Shown here: piece by piece, positions 53,601 through 62,500 of the stretch
How the letters are laid out: each line of letters opens with the position of its first letter
How positions within the stretch are numbered: the stretch's first letter is position 1
The notes under the pieces: model-generated
Database searches by the model: none
Told to the model about the DNA's origin: nothing
Seen by the model: only the letters and a program-made list of their open reading frames with translations
Position numbers and translations under genes: made by a program
NCBI GenBank assembly: GCA_018697195.1
Contig: CM031879.1
Location: 22,836,333-22,900,332, forward strand
Length of the DNA stretch: 64,000 bases
Reading direction: 5' to 3'
Origin: Certhia americana
Taxonomy: Eukaryota > Chordata > Aves > Passeriformes > Certhiidae

Positions 53601-56600
53601 CACAAAGTGAGTTAATTTTTCCCCTCCTGTAAAATACTTGACTTAATTATACCCTATCCAAGAAAGTTTCATCTGATTTTAAAAGTCACATCATCTTGCC
53701 TTCAAAGAGTTTCTTGACTTGCTATTCAGGCATTTTATGATATTTTATAGTCAGACACCTGGGGAGTACTTTTGCCATAGGAAAAAAAGAGTAAAAGTTA
53801 AAAAGTTGAGTTTAGCTGTGCCATATTTGCCAAGCTGCTATCCAGGAATGCTGGACAAAAAACAACCAGAAGCATGGATTCAGACAGGTGTTCCAAAAAA
53901 TTATTTACTTTTTTTTAAAAAAAAAAACTTTGATGGGGGGAAAACCTCAAAACCCACAGCATACTGCAAGAAGCAGTTACTTAGTTTCTATGTGAACAAA
54001 ACAGGAATAGCTCCTCTCAGATCTACACAAATGTCTCCATTCTTCCACTTGCAGACAAAACTCACCCTTGAATAAAAGTACATTTCCTCAATCTCACTAT
54101 ACATATGAAGCAGCAAAAAAGGTCTACTATAATGGGTTTCCATAGCAGTAACACCAAAACAAACAGTGACCTCAACAGGAAGTACAGCACAGCAGACTTT
54201 ACTAAATCATGCTTTGCAAAACACAGAAAAGTTGACTTTGCTCCTATACATACTTTATTCACCATTCATTTATCAAAGATCATTACAGTTGTTGACTTAG
54301 CAATGCCTAAAGCACTCAGTGTTTGGTTTTCCAGCTGTAACAGAACAAAGTCTCACACCATTGAAAAATAACCATGCACAAATTCCACATTAGAGAAGTT
54401 GCACCTCTTCCCCCCGAACTGCCCTGCCCCTTCTCCATCACAAGCAAAGATCTTTCAATAAAGCAAGTATTATACTGTGAAAGTTTCATAGAATAGACTC
54501 AATGCCAGATTCTTGTTTTCTCTAGTGAAGCATGAGACCACGCTGCCAGCAGGGCTGAAAAGCAGGACCTTGACCTACTGATTCATTTTACCAAGTTCAC
54601 AGAGGTGGCAGACAGGGCAGGAATCCAGGCTGCTAGAACAAAGTTCTGCTAGAGTATTCAACACAAAGCATTAAATCTTCATTTTCCCTATAGCCTCAAA
54701 GCAAGGTTTGAGAACACAGCACATACTGTATTTGAGAGAAACAGTGGTCTGTTTTTTTCCAAAAGTACTTCTCAAGCTGGAGCCACTGTTTTTACCCTTC
54801 AGCTTTGCTGTTCAATTGTTTTATACAAACACTTTCTTCATGATCCTCAAATGCAAGAGCAAATCCAATCCCTCCTGGGAAAAAGGAGAAAACTTTTTTC
54901 CCTACAGTTCTCCTTAAACTGCCTGTCCCCTTGAAAGGAAAATTGAAACAGACCAGGAAGTCTCAGACTTAGTATTCACAAGGCAGTCAAAAAGACACTA
55001 TTCACTGCCTTAGATGTTTTGCAGTTATTTAATAGCTCTAAAGAGCATGGTGAACTGACTACAAAATTTACATGTTATTCCACACATTTGCATATATATT
55101 GCTCAGTGCAGAAAGTTCAAGCTGAAATTTCTGTTTCTGGCAGGCTGTGGCTGTTCAGAGCCCAGGATTCAGACGAAGTAAGACATCTGGCTACACAGCA
55201 GTACTAGTTCCTTTGGCCATATGTAGAGACAGCAAAATGAGTTTTACAACACATGAAAGAAATCAAACAGAAGTTAAATTAAAGGTCTGAGCCAAAGTAA
55301 TTGTGCCCTTAAGATTCCTTAAGAAGGGTATGTTAAACAGGACTGCTGCTTTTCTGCCATGAGGCAACTATACAAGGTATGCACTACTAAAAGGATGGGT
55401 TAGAAATTGTGGCAGGTGGGGCAGTAATTCTTCCTTCTGAAAAACAGGTACATTGTAGGAGTAGTAGTGGTCTTGTACTGGAGGGAAACAATTCCAGTCA
55501 GACTGTGCTAGAACTGTTACATTTGAAGAAAAAAAACCCACCAAACCTGATATCAACAATGAAAACAGACTTCCTCTGACTGCTTTTTTTCCTTCACACA
55601 AAGCTAGACATGTAGATATAAATCTATGTAGCAGCTTTCCAAAGAGACAATACAGAAGCTCAGAGCTGAAGACTAGACTCATGGATTACTGACACTTAAG
55701 AGAAAACTTAGGAATGTCACTTTGGAAACTTCATTTATCAGGTTTTCCAGAACCAGAATGCATCCCAGTATATTAACCTGTACAGTTATAAATTAGCAGC
55801 TGTGGGTAGGGGAAGAAGCTTTTCTACAGCACCAGCTGAGTGTCTGAGCCTCCAACAGGCATTCTGCTCCAACAGGCATTCATTTCCTTCTGCTCTGCTG
55901 AACACCAGGGCTACAGAATAGCCAACATCTAAACTGAGTTCAAAAATGCAATGGAATTACTTATCTGGGGTCAACATGACAAGTGCTGCTTTCTTCTGCC
56001 CAGTGTTCGAAGAACTTCCTGTCCAATAGGCAGATTAGCCTTTTACTACTCCATAACATTTACCAGGTTATTTGTCAGGCAATTAACATGTACAAGTCAC
56101 TACAAAATAAAAAGTTACATAAAGTACAAAGTACATTTTGTAAGAGGACTCAAGTTTTTTGCTTCAGGGTGCAAGACAAAGACAGGTGAGAGCTACAACA
56201 TGAGGTAAAGCAACCCAATGCTGCTGATAGACTAAAAATCTGATGCAGGTGCCTCCTGGACAAGTTTCTTCTAAAAGCCAAGTACTTAACTAGTTTTGAT
56301 AAACTTGACTGGAAATTCTCAGAATGTTCTTCCACCCCTCAAGAAAGAAGGAAGTTGGCAAAAAAAGAGAGAAGCAAAAAGACAATAAAACAAACAGGTT
56401 GAAAATTGGAATTAAAGGATGCAAAAGAAAGACACAGAGTTACTCCAGAGTTTACATGAAACAGTTATTCTATTCAGCATACAAAATCTAAGCAGTTTTG
56501 ATGAAACAAATCTTGGTAGTCAAAAAAGAAAAACTTTGTACCAAACTCACTGGTACCTAGCAAAGCTTCCCAGCTCTCCCCATAGGAACTTCCACAGAGC

Positions 56601-58561
56601 CTCTTCTGTTCTCTTGGAAAATGAACTTTATCCAAGTTACAACGAGAAAGATGAAGAGAAGATGTGAGCAAGGGAGGGGGAGGCAGCACGATACAGACAT
56701 AGTTTTCGAATATACATATAGTGGAAACAGAGAAAATGTGAAGTCTTTCAAATCATAGACATTCTGCATATTAACACTTAAGCAGAGCAGAACAAAAATA
56801 CTACTTTCATTAAACAGAGCTTTGCTGGTTTCTCTTGTGGCACTAGCTTCTGTGTCTATTTAAGCAGGTTCACAAAAGTCTTCAGGAATCTTCAATGTTG
56901 ATGAAGGAGAGCAGTAACAGATAAGTAAAGAAAAATATAGCAAAAATAGTCAAATAAATTTAAAACACACAGAACTACCCAATAATTACAGTGCAATTTA
57001 AAGCAGATGTTCAGCAACTACAAATTCACGCAAACTCTATTATCAGCAGAATATTATCAGTCATTTCACATGCCATATTTATTTTCTCTTTACACAAATA
57101 AATTCTGAATTAGAATGCTCTATCTTTCACAAATATGCGTCTCTCACCTCCTGGAGCTCAAAAACCTCAGAACAAGGACAGTGATGCCATCAAGTGTAAG
57201 TTTTAAATTGTGCTTAGAAAATACAAGCAAATCCACTCAAGGAGCTTATTTTCATTGCATACAAGGAGTCACACAAGGGGAACAACCCTATGCAGACAGC
57301 TAGATTCCAAAGGATAGTACTTAGCTACACCCCCTCTACACGCTGATGGCCTAATGACCGGGGATTGAGATAGGCAGTTCCTCCAAAGCAGGATCACCAC
57401 CTAAGTGACATTATCACATGGTGACATCACTTGAAGCAAGCTGTAACTCAAGGTTAACCATTGCTAGGAGTCAGCCCTAACAGCTGACATGCTAAACACC
57501 TGCTTCCACCCCCAAGTCAGTTTCTAGCCTACAAGTTGGAGAAGCATACAGGTATACTAAAGTGCATATGTGTATTTTAAAACAAGTTGCTATCTTCAAA
57601 TAAAACGATTCAGGAATAAACTCCATGCACATTCATGCAACATACATTTAAAAAGACTACTTTTCACATACCAATGAAGGTTATGTATAGATTTAACCCA
57701 TGTTCACACAGAAAGCTCCTTTTCCCCGTATCAAATAGTATCAAAACAGATACTACAAATAAGTTTTTAATTTTAAAAAGTCAGTGCTTTAGCACTACAT
57801 TAAATTTGTGAAAGAACTAGAAGCAAAGACTTAGTTGAGAAATCCCACGTGATGTCAGTTTTACACAGGAAGTTTTAAATGGTGAGGTTTGGAAAGAGAT
57901 TCAATACAACTGGATTCCTGATTGCTTTCTTTTACTTACCTTTTGTTTCTTGCCAGTTTGACACAACTAACTAGTCAATACACCTCTAAAAAGAAAGAAA
58001 AATCAGCCCAGGTTTCCATCTCAAGGGGGGAACCCTTGAGAGTAGGAACGCTGGTAACACACCTGTAAAGAATCAGTCACAACGCAGGTCTGAAATCAAT
58101 CACTAACATAATCAGAAACAGCGACTTGGCTGCTTGCAGTTTAAGTTTCACACCTACACACACAGCGCTCGTACATGAAAACAACTATCAGATGTCAGTG
58201 CTTGACCGGGGGTACCGTACACGTTTCACCTGAGCGACAGAACAGCGCTACGTCCCCACCTGGGGTACCACCACCACCTACGGTGGGGAGCAGCGAGGCA
58301 GCCGGGCTGTACGGGTACCGGGGTACCCGGCACACAGCTCTCCTGCCTGCCTCCGCCGCCACGGGGCCCGGGAGGGAAGCGCGGGGAGAGGCTGATCCCG
58401 GCACCCGGGGGAAGACCCCACGGCAGACCCGCGGGGGCTGCAGCGACCAGGCGGGGCCGCCACTCCCCGGAGAGCGTGGGGATACACCTCGACCGGCGTG
58501 CGCGGCAGGTAACCCGGCGGGCAGCCCCCCTCACCTTCTTCACTTTGTTCTCCAGGTTCAT
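32441..58561 (-). CDS. TES: Testin (TES), complete seven-exon coding region
   Basis: Coding sequence is the join of 58535-58561, 48726-48811, 39360-39609, 37861-38196, 34413-34628, 33844-34002 and 32441-32632, read on the minus strand. The pieces sum to 1266 nt, giving 421 residues plus a TAA stop, the usual testin length, and every junction is GT-AG with matching phase. The protein starts MNLENKVKK, has a cysteine-rich N-terminal part (residues about 10-60), a PET domain (about 90-200) and three C-terminal LIM domains (about 235-297, 300-358, 360-421). Testin is known as an actin-associated scaffold that binds zyxin, Mena/VASP and actin-related proteins at focal adhesions and cell contacts, and is reported as a tumour-suppressor candidate in mammals. 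Introns measure 9723, 9116, 1163, 3232, 410 and 1211 nt from 5' to 3'. I see no frameshift or premature stop, so the gene looks intact. Identification rests on recognising the family over its whole length. Confidence 0.97.
32633..33843 (-). other. TES: TES intron 6
   Basis: A 1211-nt intron with GT-AG ends. No repeat or nested gene recognised. Confidence 0.9.
33844..34002 (-). CDS. TES: TES coding exon 6 (residues 306-358, LIM2)
   Basis: A 159-nt exon read by translating the minus strand between a catag acceptor and a gtaag donor. It starts [20 protein letters not shown] and ends with the CYMKNHAV segment. It supplies H321, H324, C327, C330, C348 and C351 of LIM2. Intron 5, which precedes it in the transcript, is only 410 nt. 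The exon contains no ATG-initiated frame of notable length, so simple frame scans miss it. Both boundaries are phase 0 and agree with the neighbouring exons. Confidence 0.95.
34003..34412 (-). other. TES: TES intron 5
   Basis: A 410-nt intron, the shortest of the gene, splitting LIM2. No embedded element seen. Confidence 0.9.
34413..34628 (-). CDS. TES: TES coding exon 5 (residues 234-305, LIM1 and start of LIM2)
   Basis: A 216-nt phase-0 exon starting SCYHC after a ccag acceptor and ending AGCDE before gtagga. LIM1 zinc ligands are visible as C235, C238, H261, C264, C267, C270, C288 and H291, with the WHPGCF signature at 260-265. C300 and C303 open LIM2. The segment [12 protein letters not shown] and the [11 protein letters not shown] stretch match the testin family closely. 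Confidence 0.97.
34629..37860 (-). other. TES: TES intron 4
   Basis: A 3232-nt AT-rich intron with homopolymer runs but no recognised mobile element. Confidence 0.9.
37861..38196 (-). CDS. TES: TES coding exon 4 (residues 122-233, PET domain)
   Basis: A 336-nt exon in phase 0 at both ends, bounded by a ttcag acceptor and a gtaagt donor. It encodes [20 protein letters not shown] onward, the conserved core of the PET domain, then the linker before LIM1 ending KASRY. The linker after [10 protein letters not shown] is the least conserved part of testins, and here it is rich in lysine and serine. PET domains mediate protein-protein contacts and, in testin, intramolecular binding to the LIM region. 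Confidence 0.97.
38197..39359 (-). other. TES: TES intron 3
   Basis: A 1163-nt intron containing the paired T-rich and A-rich tracts. Confidence 0.9.
38957..39075. repeat. Paired T-rich and A-rich low-complexity tracts in TES intron 3
   Basis: A T-rich run at about 38957-38989 is followed by (GAAAAAAAA)n-type repeats at 39018-39075, so the two could pair in the intron transcript. Confidence 0.85.
39360..39609 (-). CDS. TES: TES coding exon 3 (end of codon 38 to residue 121)
   Basis: A 250-nt exon. The acceptor (ttcag) is followed by G, completing the arginine codon split after exon 2, then [14 protein letters not shown] and the start of the PET domain, ending PPVQNQTL before a gtaagt donor. 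The apparent ATG a few codons upstream lies in the intron and is not used. Reading past the donor gives an unrelated tail that should be ignored. Confidence 0.96.
42026..42766 (-). mobile_element. CR1 LINE fragment with internal deletion, in TES intron 2
   Basis: A minus-strand CR1 in the same orientation as TES. The antisense 3' terminus (cagaatcacag) is near 42026. A minus translation includes the RT thumb region (KLNKGKC-like, near 42620), then [20 protein letters not shown], then directly [20 protein letters not shown]. The roughly 40 residues normally between the last two blocks are largely absent, so the copy carries an internal deletion. Multiple stops and frame changes show it is inactive. 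Confidence 0.88.
43780..44060. promoter_or_regulatory. CpG-rich intronic patch with CTCF-like motif
   Basis: A local rise in GC and CpG in AT-rich intron 2, with a GCGGCCGC octamer at 43882-43889. CCAGGAGAGGGCAG at 43825-43838 fits the 14-bp CTCF core with one mismatch. It may be an insulator or an alternative promoter; function is inferred only from motif and composition. Confidence 0.4.
45580..46207 (+). repeat. Probable 5' LTR and leader of the endogenous retrovirus
   Basis: The segment near 45950-46207 has the look of an R/U5 region seen in bird class I proviruses: gtagacagtaaagtgcacc, tttgtctgagagtccctt and attcggagggagg, ending in a caaactaagaca-like terminus. No clear primer-binding site follows. 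The left boundary is a guess, because no TG-start or TATA box could be placed. Confidence 0.4.
46279..46296 (+). repeat. Left copy of an 18-bp direct repeat bracketing the retroviral gag-pol remnant
   Basis: GATGCCTTAGGTTTTAGC occurs here and again, identically, at 47632-47649. The two copies lie at the two edges of the recognisable gag-pol remnant. Confidence 0.8.
46298..46830 (+). pseudogene. Retroviral gag capsid remnant
   Basis: Translation gives a gammaretrovirus-like capsid (p30) segment: a [23 protein letters not shown] block near 46335-46390 and, in another frame from about 46591, a degraded major homology region ([11 protein letters not shown]) followed by [13 protein letters not shown]. 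The shift between frames falls around 46555-46590. In-frame stops occur at 46678-46680 and 46819-46821. No matrix region or start codon is recognisable. Capsid normally forms the virion core; this copy cannot make an intact one. Confidence 0.85.
46929..46970 (+). pseudogene. Retroviral nucleocapsid zinc knuckle
   Basis: A single intact CX2CX4HX4C motif with a tryptophan after the histidine and basic flanks, as in gammaretroviral nucleocapsids, which carry one knuckle. This frame is open to two consecutive TGA codons at 47043-47048 and is the same frame as the protease that follows. Confidence 0.85.
47064..47375 (+). pseudogene. Retroviral aspartic protease remnant
   Basis: The catalytic DTG triad is at 47124-47132 within a [11 protein letters not shown] context, and the conserved LLGRDLL helix of retropepsins lies near 47307-47330. 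A single TAA at 47274-47276 interrupts the frame between them. Retropepsins of this type are dimers that cleave Gag-Pol. This copy is broken by that stop and preceded by two TGA codons. Confidence 0.85.
47376..47633 (+). pseudogene. Retroviral pol remnant with reverse transcriptase core deleted
   Basis: In the same frame as the protease, an N-terminal reverse transcriptase edge ending IVWASD is followed at once (about 47487-47500) by an RNase H-proximal block, [20 protein letters not shown]. The fingers, palm and thumb, including the catalytic aspartates, are missing. The junction is in frame. Beyond about 47593 the similarity stops and a TGA ends the frame. Confidence 0.8.
47632..47649 (+). 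repeat. Right copy of the 18-bp direct repeat
   Basis: Identical to 46279-46296. It begins about 40 bp after the last retroviral-like pol residues. Confidence 0.8.
47632..48010 (+). repeat. Probable 3' LTR (U3/R part) of the endogenous retrovirus
   Basis: Non-coding sequence with promoter-like order: a TATAAAA box at 47887-47893, then about 45 nt later a perfect 7-bp stem with a 4-nt loop (47939-47956), as often seen near the start of retroviral R regions. U5 and the terminal inverted repeat were not identified. It shows no obvious identity to the 5' candidate LTR, because mainly different LTR parts seem to survive. Confidence 0.4.
48726..48811 (-). CDS. TES: TES coding exon 2 (residues 10-37 plus split codon 38)
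   Basis: An 86-nt exon bounded by a cag acceptor and a gtaag donor. It encodes [20 protein letters not shown] and the following QGFELHYW, ending with AG of a split arginine codon. The CLKCKEKC segment begins the cysteine-rich N-terminus of testin. It is too short for ordinary open-reading-frame detection and was found by reading the minus strand for the missing family segment between exons 1 and 3. The first codon of the exon is itself ATG, which could serve as an alternative start. Confidence 0.95.
50688..50719. repeat. T13-G19 homopolymer pair in TES intron 1
   Basis: Thirteen T followed directly by 19 G on the plus strand. The G-run is on the TES template strand. Confidence 0.9.
53233..53264. 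repeat. (CA)n(TA)n(CA)n microsatellite
   Basis: Compound dinucleotide repeat in TES intron 1. Confidence 0.9.
55851..55881. repeat. Short tandem duplication, period 17
   Basis: The 14-mer tccaacaggcattc occurs at 55851-55864 and 55868-55881 in TES intron 1. Confidence 0.8.
58535..58561 (-). CDS. TES: TES coding exon 1 (start codon, residues 1-9)
   Basis: The exon encodes MNLENKVKK and ends at AAG followed by a gtgagg donor. The ATG lies inside a CpG island and is preceded by TCCGCC, which puts a G at -3 and makes a good Kozak context. The next exon begins in phase 0. The 5' UTR must lie just above 58561, but its upstream limit cannot be fixed without transcript data. Open frames that run past the donor into GC-rich intron 1 are not coding. 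Confidence 0.95.
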
Positions 58562-58683
58562 GGCGGAGCGGCTCCGGCTGTGAGGCAGCTCCCGCGGAGG
58601 AGGCTCCGCTCGCGCGCTCCGCTCCGCTCAAACTTCCGCTGCCCTGCGGCAGTGGCTGCAGCCGAACAAAGGCCGCGCGGCAG

Positions 58684-58720
58684 CCAATCACCGCCGGCCG
58701 CCGCCGGCACGGCAGCCAAT
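58684..58720 (-). promoter_or_regulatory. Two inverted CCAAT boxes (NF-Y type)
   Basis: CCAAT occurs at 58684-58688 and 58716-58720 on the plus strand, so both read ATTGG in the TES sense. Each sits in the same context, cggcagccaatc followed by ccgcc, with a 32-bp repeat spacing, suggesting a local duplication. The spacing is close to three helical turns, which is typical of functional paired NF-Y sites. Confidence 0.6.
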
Positions 58721-58768
58721 CCCCGCCCCGCCCGCCCCGCCCCGCCCCGCCCCGCCCCGCCCCGCCCA
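58721..58768 (-). promoter_or_regulatory. Tandem GC-box array (Sp1/KLF type)
   Basis: A run of roughly nine 5-bp units of the form CCCGC on the plus strand, giving overlapping GGGCGG boxes in TES orientation. It directly follows the second CCAAT box. Besides Sp1/KLF binding, the G-rich strand could form G-quadruplex structures. Copy number in such arrays usually varies between individuals. Confidence 0.65.
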
Positions 58769-58890
58769 GCCCGGCCCTGAGGCAGCCCCGGCGGGCAGCG
58801 GGGTCACGGCGAGGCGCGGCTGATGCAGGCGCCTGCAAATGCAGAGCTGCCCGAAGCGTGAGAAAAGGGAAATCTCGGACTATAATGCGG

Positions 58891-59570
58891 GTGTGCCCTT
58901 GAGGCCAGGAAAGCCGGTGGTAACCTGCAGTACATCGGGAAGAGGATGGCCCGCTGGTCAAGGACAGTGATCCTGCCCCTCTACTCGGCTCTAGGGAGCC
59001 ACATCTGGAGCGCTGTGTTCAGTTCTGGGCTGCCATAAAAGAGAGACAGAGCTACTGGAGAGGGTCCAGTGGAGGGCCACAAAGATCATTTAGGGTCTGG
59101 AGAATCTGAGGAGAGGCTACAGCACCTGGGCCTGTTTAGTCTAGAGAACACTGAAAGGGGATTGAATTGATGCATGCAAATATCTCAAAGGCGTGTACAT
59201 ATATATATTGATGAATGTAAATATCTCAAAGGCCTGTATATAAATGTATAGATGAATGCAAATATCTCAAAGGCGGGTCTCAGTTGGATGGTGCTGGGCT
59301 GTTCTCAGTGGTGCCAAGTGACAGAACGAGGAGCAATGGCGTTAAACTAAAACACAAAAAGTTTCACCTCAGCATAAAGAAGGACTTTTTCACATTGAGG
59401 ATGACAAAGCACTGGAACAGCCTGCCCAGGGAGGTCGTGGAGTCTTCCTCACTGGAGACATTCAAACCCCACCTGTGTGGAGTTCCTGGGTCACCCTGCC
59501 TTATCAGGGGAGCTAGACAAGAGGATCTCCAGAGGTCCCTACCAACCCTGACAATTCTATCATTCTGTGG
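58891..59570 (+). mobile_element. CR1 LINE 3' fragment abutting the TES CpG island
   Basis: A plus-strand CR1 starting at gtgtgcccttgaggccagg and covering the ORF2 C-terminus. The final exon-like block near 59284-59560 translates GLFSVVPSDRTRSNGVKLKH, followed by KHWNSLPREVVESSSLETF, the best-preserved CR1 tail in the window. The 3' end is ctatcattctgtgg. It contains a 41-bp triplication. Its 5' end lies about 330 bp upstream of the TES start codon, in divergent orientation. Confidence 0.92.
59174..59275 (+). repeat. 41-bp unit repeated three times inside CR1
   Basis: The core atatctcaaaggc recurs with starts of the larger unit at 59174, 59215 and 59256, exactly 41 bp apart. The third copy is partial and flows into normal CR1 sequence. 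CR1 elements have one copy of this motif at this point, so the expansion occurred in this copy or its recent source. Units differ by a few bases and by AT-rich spacers. Confidence 0.85.
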
Positions 59571-62500
59571 TTTATTGACTGGAGGAGGAGCGGGAGGCAG
59601 GGTCCTGCCTTGCCCCACCTGGCCGTGACTGCTCCCGAATTCCCAGCGACTTCCTGGGCAGGGCTGTGCCCACAAGGGCTGGGTCCCAGAATTCACCTAC
59701 CTGCCTGCCGGAAAAAAATTGGACTCTGATCCCAGTCCTCAAGCACTTATGCGTGTGTTCAGTCCTGGGATGTTACTGATAATATAGAATGTATTTTAGC
59801 TATAATATACACATAATGTGAAATGATGGAAAAATGAAGCATTTGCATCACTGAATACTTCCATAAATATTTTAATGTTTCATATTTCTTTTATCTTTGG
59901 AAAATATAGCAAACATTCATACAGACTTTATAGCTACCCTAGGAAGTGGTGGTAAATAATTTGATAGATAATTTTGTCATTTATTTGCAGAATCGAATGT
60001 TTTCTCTCCACACATACCAACTTTTCTCAAGTAGATCTTAGGTAATATTGATTCTTCCCCAGAGGCCAGAGGTACTTATCTTTCAGTGCTTAATTTTTTT
60101 GTATGACACCACTTGTTGAAAGATGTTTGCAACAAAGCAAAATGAGACAAGGTCTATTTGTTGTCTGTTAACAGATAAAAGCAGAACATACTTTTCTGCT
60201 AGTTCATGGCATCATGGTGTATGCCATGGGCCAACAGCTCCTTCAGGTCAATCTGTGCAGCAGATCTTGGCCAAGAAGTTCAGTAAAAAACTAAGAGAGG
60301 GTGGGTTCGAGCTGTATCATTAGATAAAATGAGAGAAGCTAGTCCACCAGGTAATGCTGCTGTATTTAGTTGTCTGCCTTACAGAGGTGAGCAATAGGAG
60401 CTGTTGCATGTACTTTGGTTGGGTTTGAAATTTTGTTTTTAATTTCTGGATCTCACTCTGTTTTGTTGGTTTAGTGGTTACTTCCTGCTGGTTTGGGGGT
60501 TGGAAGGCAAGGGGAAGTTAAGAGTGCCTGATGTTGGTGTACCTGGGACCCTATATTTTGAATACCATCAAGCCTCATAACTTCCTCAGACTAAGATCAA
60601 AGGAGTAAGCAGGAGATTATTCCTGTTCAGTAAATGTGCTATCAAATGCCAGCAATTACAAAGACTAGATAGGTATTTTTGACCATACTAAGCAGAGAAA
60701 TGAAACCATCATAGTCCTCATTATTTGCTTTTCATTTGGGAATAGATCTAGGAACATATTTTCATTTTAGAAAACAAAAAAGAAGTGAAAGAAAACCTTT
60801 TATGGTTTATGCAGTTTTTGCTTATCCTTATCTCTCTGGGTACAATAGTGTAATAATGATTTTGATCATGTAATTTTTCTTTTGTTTTTCCTGCCTAAGC
60901 TATAATACTGCTTAGTTAATAATAAATTCATTTGCTTTTATTTTTCCTAAACTTCTTTAGTTGGAGATGCTCTGGTTGTGATTTGTGCATATTTCAGTTG
61001 TGTCATTTAGTGTCAGAATGTAGTAATCTTTTAACAACTTTCCTATCTACAAATTCATATAAGAAGCCTACAAATTCATGTATATAATGGAAAATGCAGA
61101 CAGTAATATAAAACTTCTGTTTTTCAAACCAGCAGGTTGCTGTTGGAACACTTTTTCTGAGACCAATAAAGAACACATTTTAAGATTCTAACTGTTTTCT
61201 GTTTTTTTTCAGTTGCCTGGCAGAAATGATTTCCTATTCTGTGAATGTGATCCTGTATATGTTTCTGGGAGCATGGACAGCAGAGAGTGGATGGTCTGTC
61301 AGATAATTTTCCTGGTTTGAAATTTTCTTTGCGCTCAGATACCATAATGATAAATGTAACTACATTTCTCCAAACATTGGATATGTAAATTTTATAGGTG
61401 ATTTATATGTCCATCCTCAGATGGAAGGTATCATAACTTAGCAATGCTGAAAATTTGTTTCCAGTAAAGCTGTTATTTAATAAACAGTTCTTCTGTTTAA
61501 ATTTTTCAAGCAAATACTTGAGACTGGCTTCCAGTTAAATTCTTCTAGTTTTGCTGTTTATGCAGTGCTTTGTATGTTAGAAGTAATGACACTGTGCTTT
61601 TAAGATCTTTTTTTGTAAATATAACCTGAAGTGTGATATAAATATTAGGAGTCTGTCTTACCTCAGAGTAGCTTAATAGACTAATTTAGTTAAAAAATCC
61701 CCCCTAAACTAGTTTAGTTTTTAAAAAACCACCAACTTTTCAGTTTAAGAAGGGAATAACATTTGTCTTTCTGTATCCATTTGAATAAAACAAAGGAATG
61801 TTAAATGAAATGTCTTGTGGTGGATCCAATAAAAACCCAGAAGAGAATTTGGGTGCAGAAATCAAAAGTTGTAAGTCTGGAGGCATTACTGATTATCTCC
61901 TTACCAGGTAAGCATATATACATGGTTCTCCATTGTACTTTAATTCTTTTGCTTTTTACTGTCTCAGATTTCAGATACCATGGGGGTTAATATTGACATG
62001 GTAAATTTGATAATTGTTTCATGCTTGGCCCGTTCAAAATCTAGAAACTAACCTTCACTGTATTTCACTCTACAGAGAGGTTTATTATGCTAGGAAGTTT
62101 CAAACATGCATGAAATAGAGGTTGAATTAAGAACCTTCTGAAATTTGGTAACAGCTTTTCTTTCTTTTCTTTTAAAAGAATAGGAAGAGGCTCTGCCTCG
62201 CTTTTTCTATAAAGCCTGAGTAGATGGTGAACCTTCCCCCAAGTCAGAATATAAAATCTTAAGATTTTCTCAGCATGATGGGGAATCAAACTATAGCTTC
62301 CATCTGTTAGGACTGTGGACTAGCTACTAGACTTTGTCTACATTGTAGTAATTATGCTTTTAAAGTAGTACCACTGTACAGAAAAGGAAAAAGTGCTCGC
62401 TGAAATAGTGACAGAGTGGATCTGTCGATGTGGCTATGAAGTCCCAAGGCCTGCATTAGCCAGATGTTGGCTAAACTTACAGTTTTACAAATGAGGGCTT

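Larger units (their letters stand above)
48812..58534 (-). other. TES: TES intron 1
   Basis: A 9723-nt first intron. Only simple repeats (T13-G19, CA/TA, a short tandem duplication) were recognised, and its upstream end lies in the CpG island. Intron 1 regulatory elements are likely in genes of this type but cannot be identified by eye. Confidence 0.9.
58190..58830 (-). promoter_or_regulatory. TES: CpG-island promoter of TES
   Basis: A sharply bounded GC- and CpG-rich block in an otherwise AT-rich window, covering the TES start codon and first exon. No TATA box is evident. GC boxes and inverted CCAAT boxes lie 120-210 nt upstream of the ATG. In mammals the TES promoter is also a CpG island and is a known methylation target. 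Initiation is probably around 58600-58680, which is inferred. The long open frames here on both strands are a by-product of GC richness. Confidence 0.85.

Noticed and set aside
58175..58961. Long open frames on both strands of the CpG island (up to 227 residues)
   Set aside because: They are low-complexity (Arg, Pro, Gly, Ala) and stop-free only because the DNA is GC-rich. The minus-strand frame in TES phase is interrupted by the exon 1 donor.
59284..59628. A 114-residue plus-strand open frame with good apparent conservation
   Set aside because: Its sequence is the typical CR1 ORF2 tail (SVVPSDRTRSNGVKLKH), so it is repeat-derived.
60295..60325. A B-box-like ggttcgagc suggesting a tRNA or SINE
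   Set aside because: No A box at the right distance and no cloverleaf can be drawn around it.
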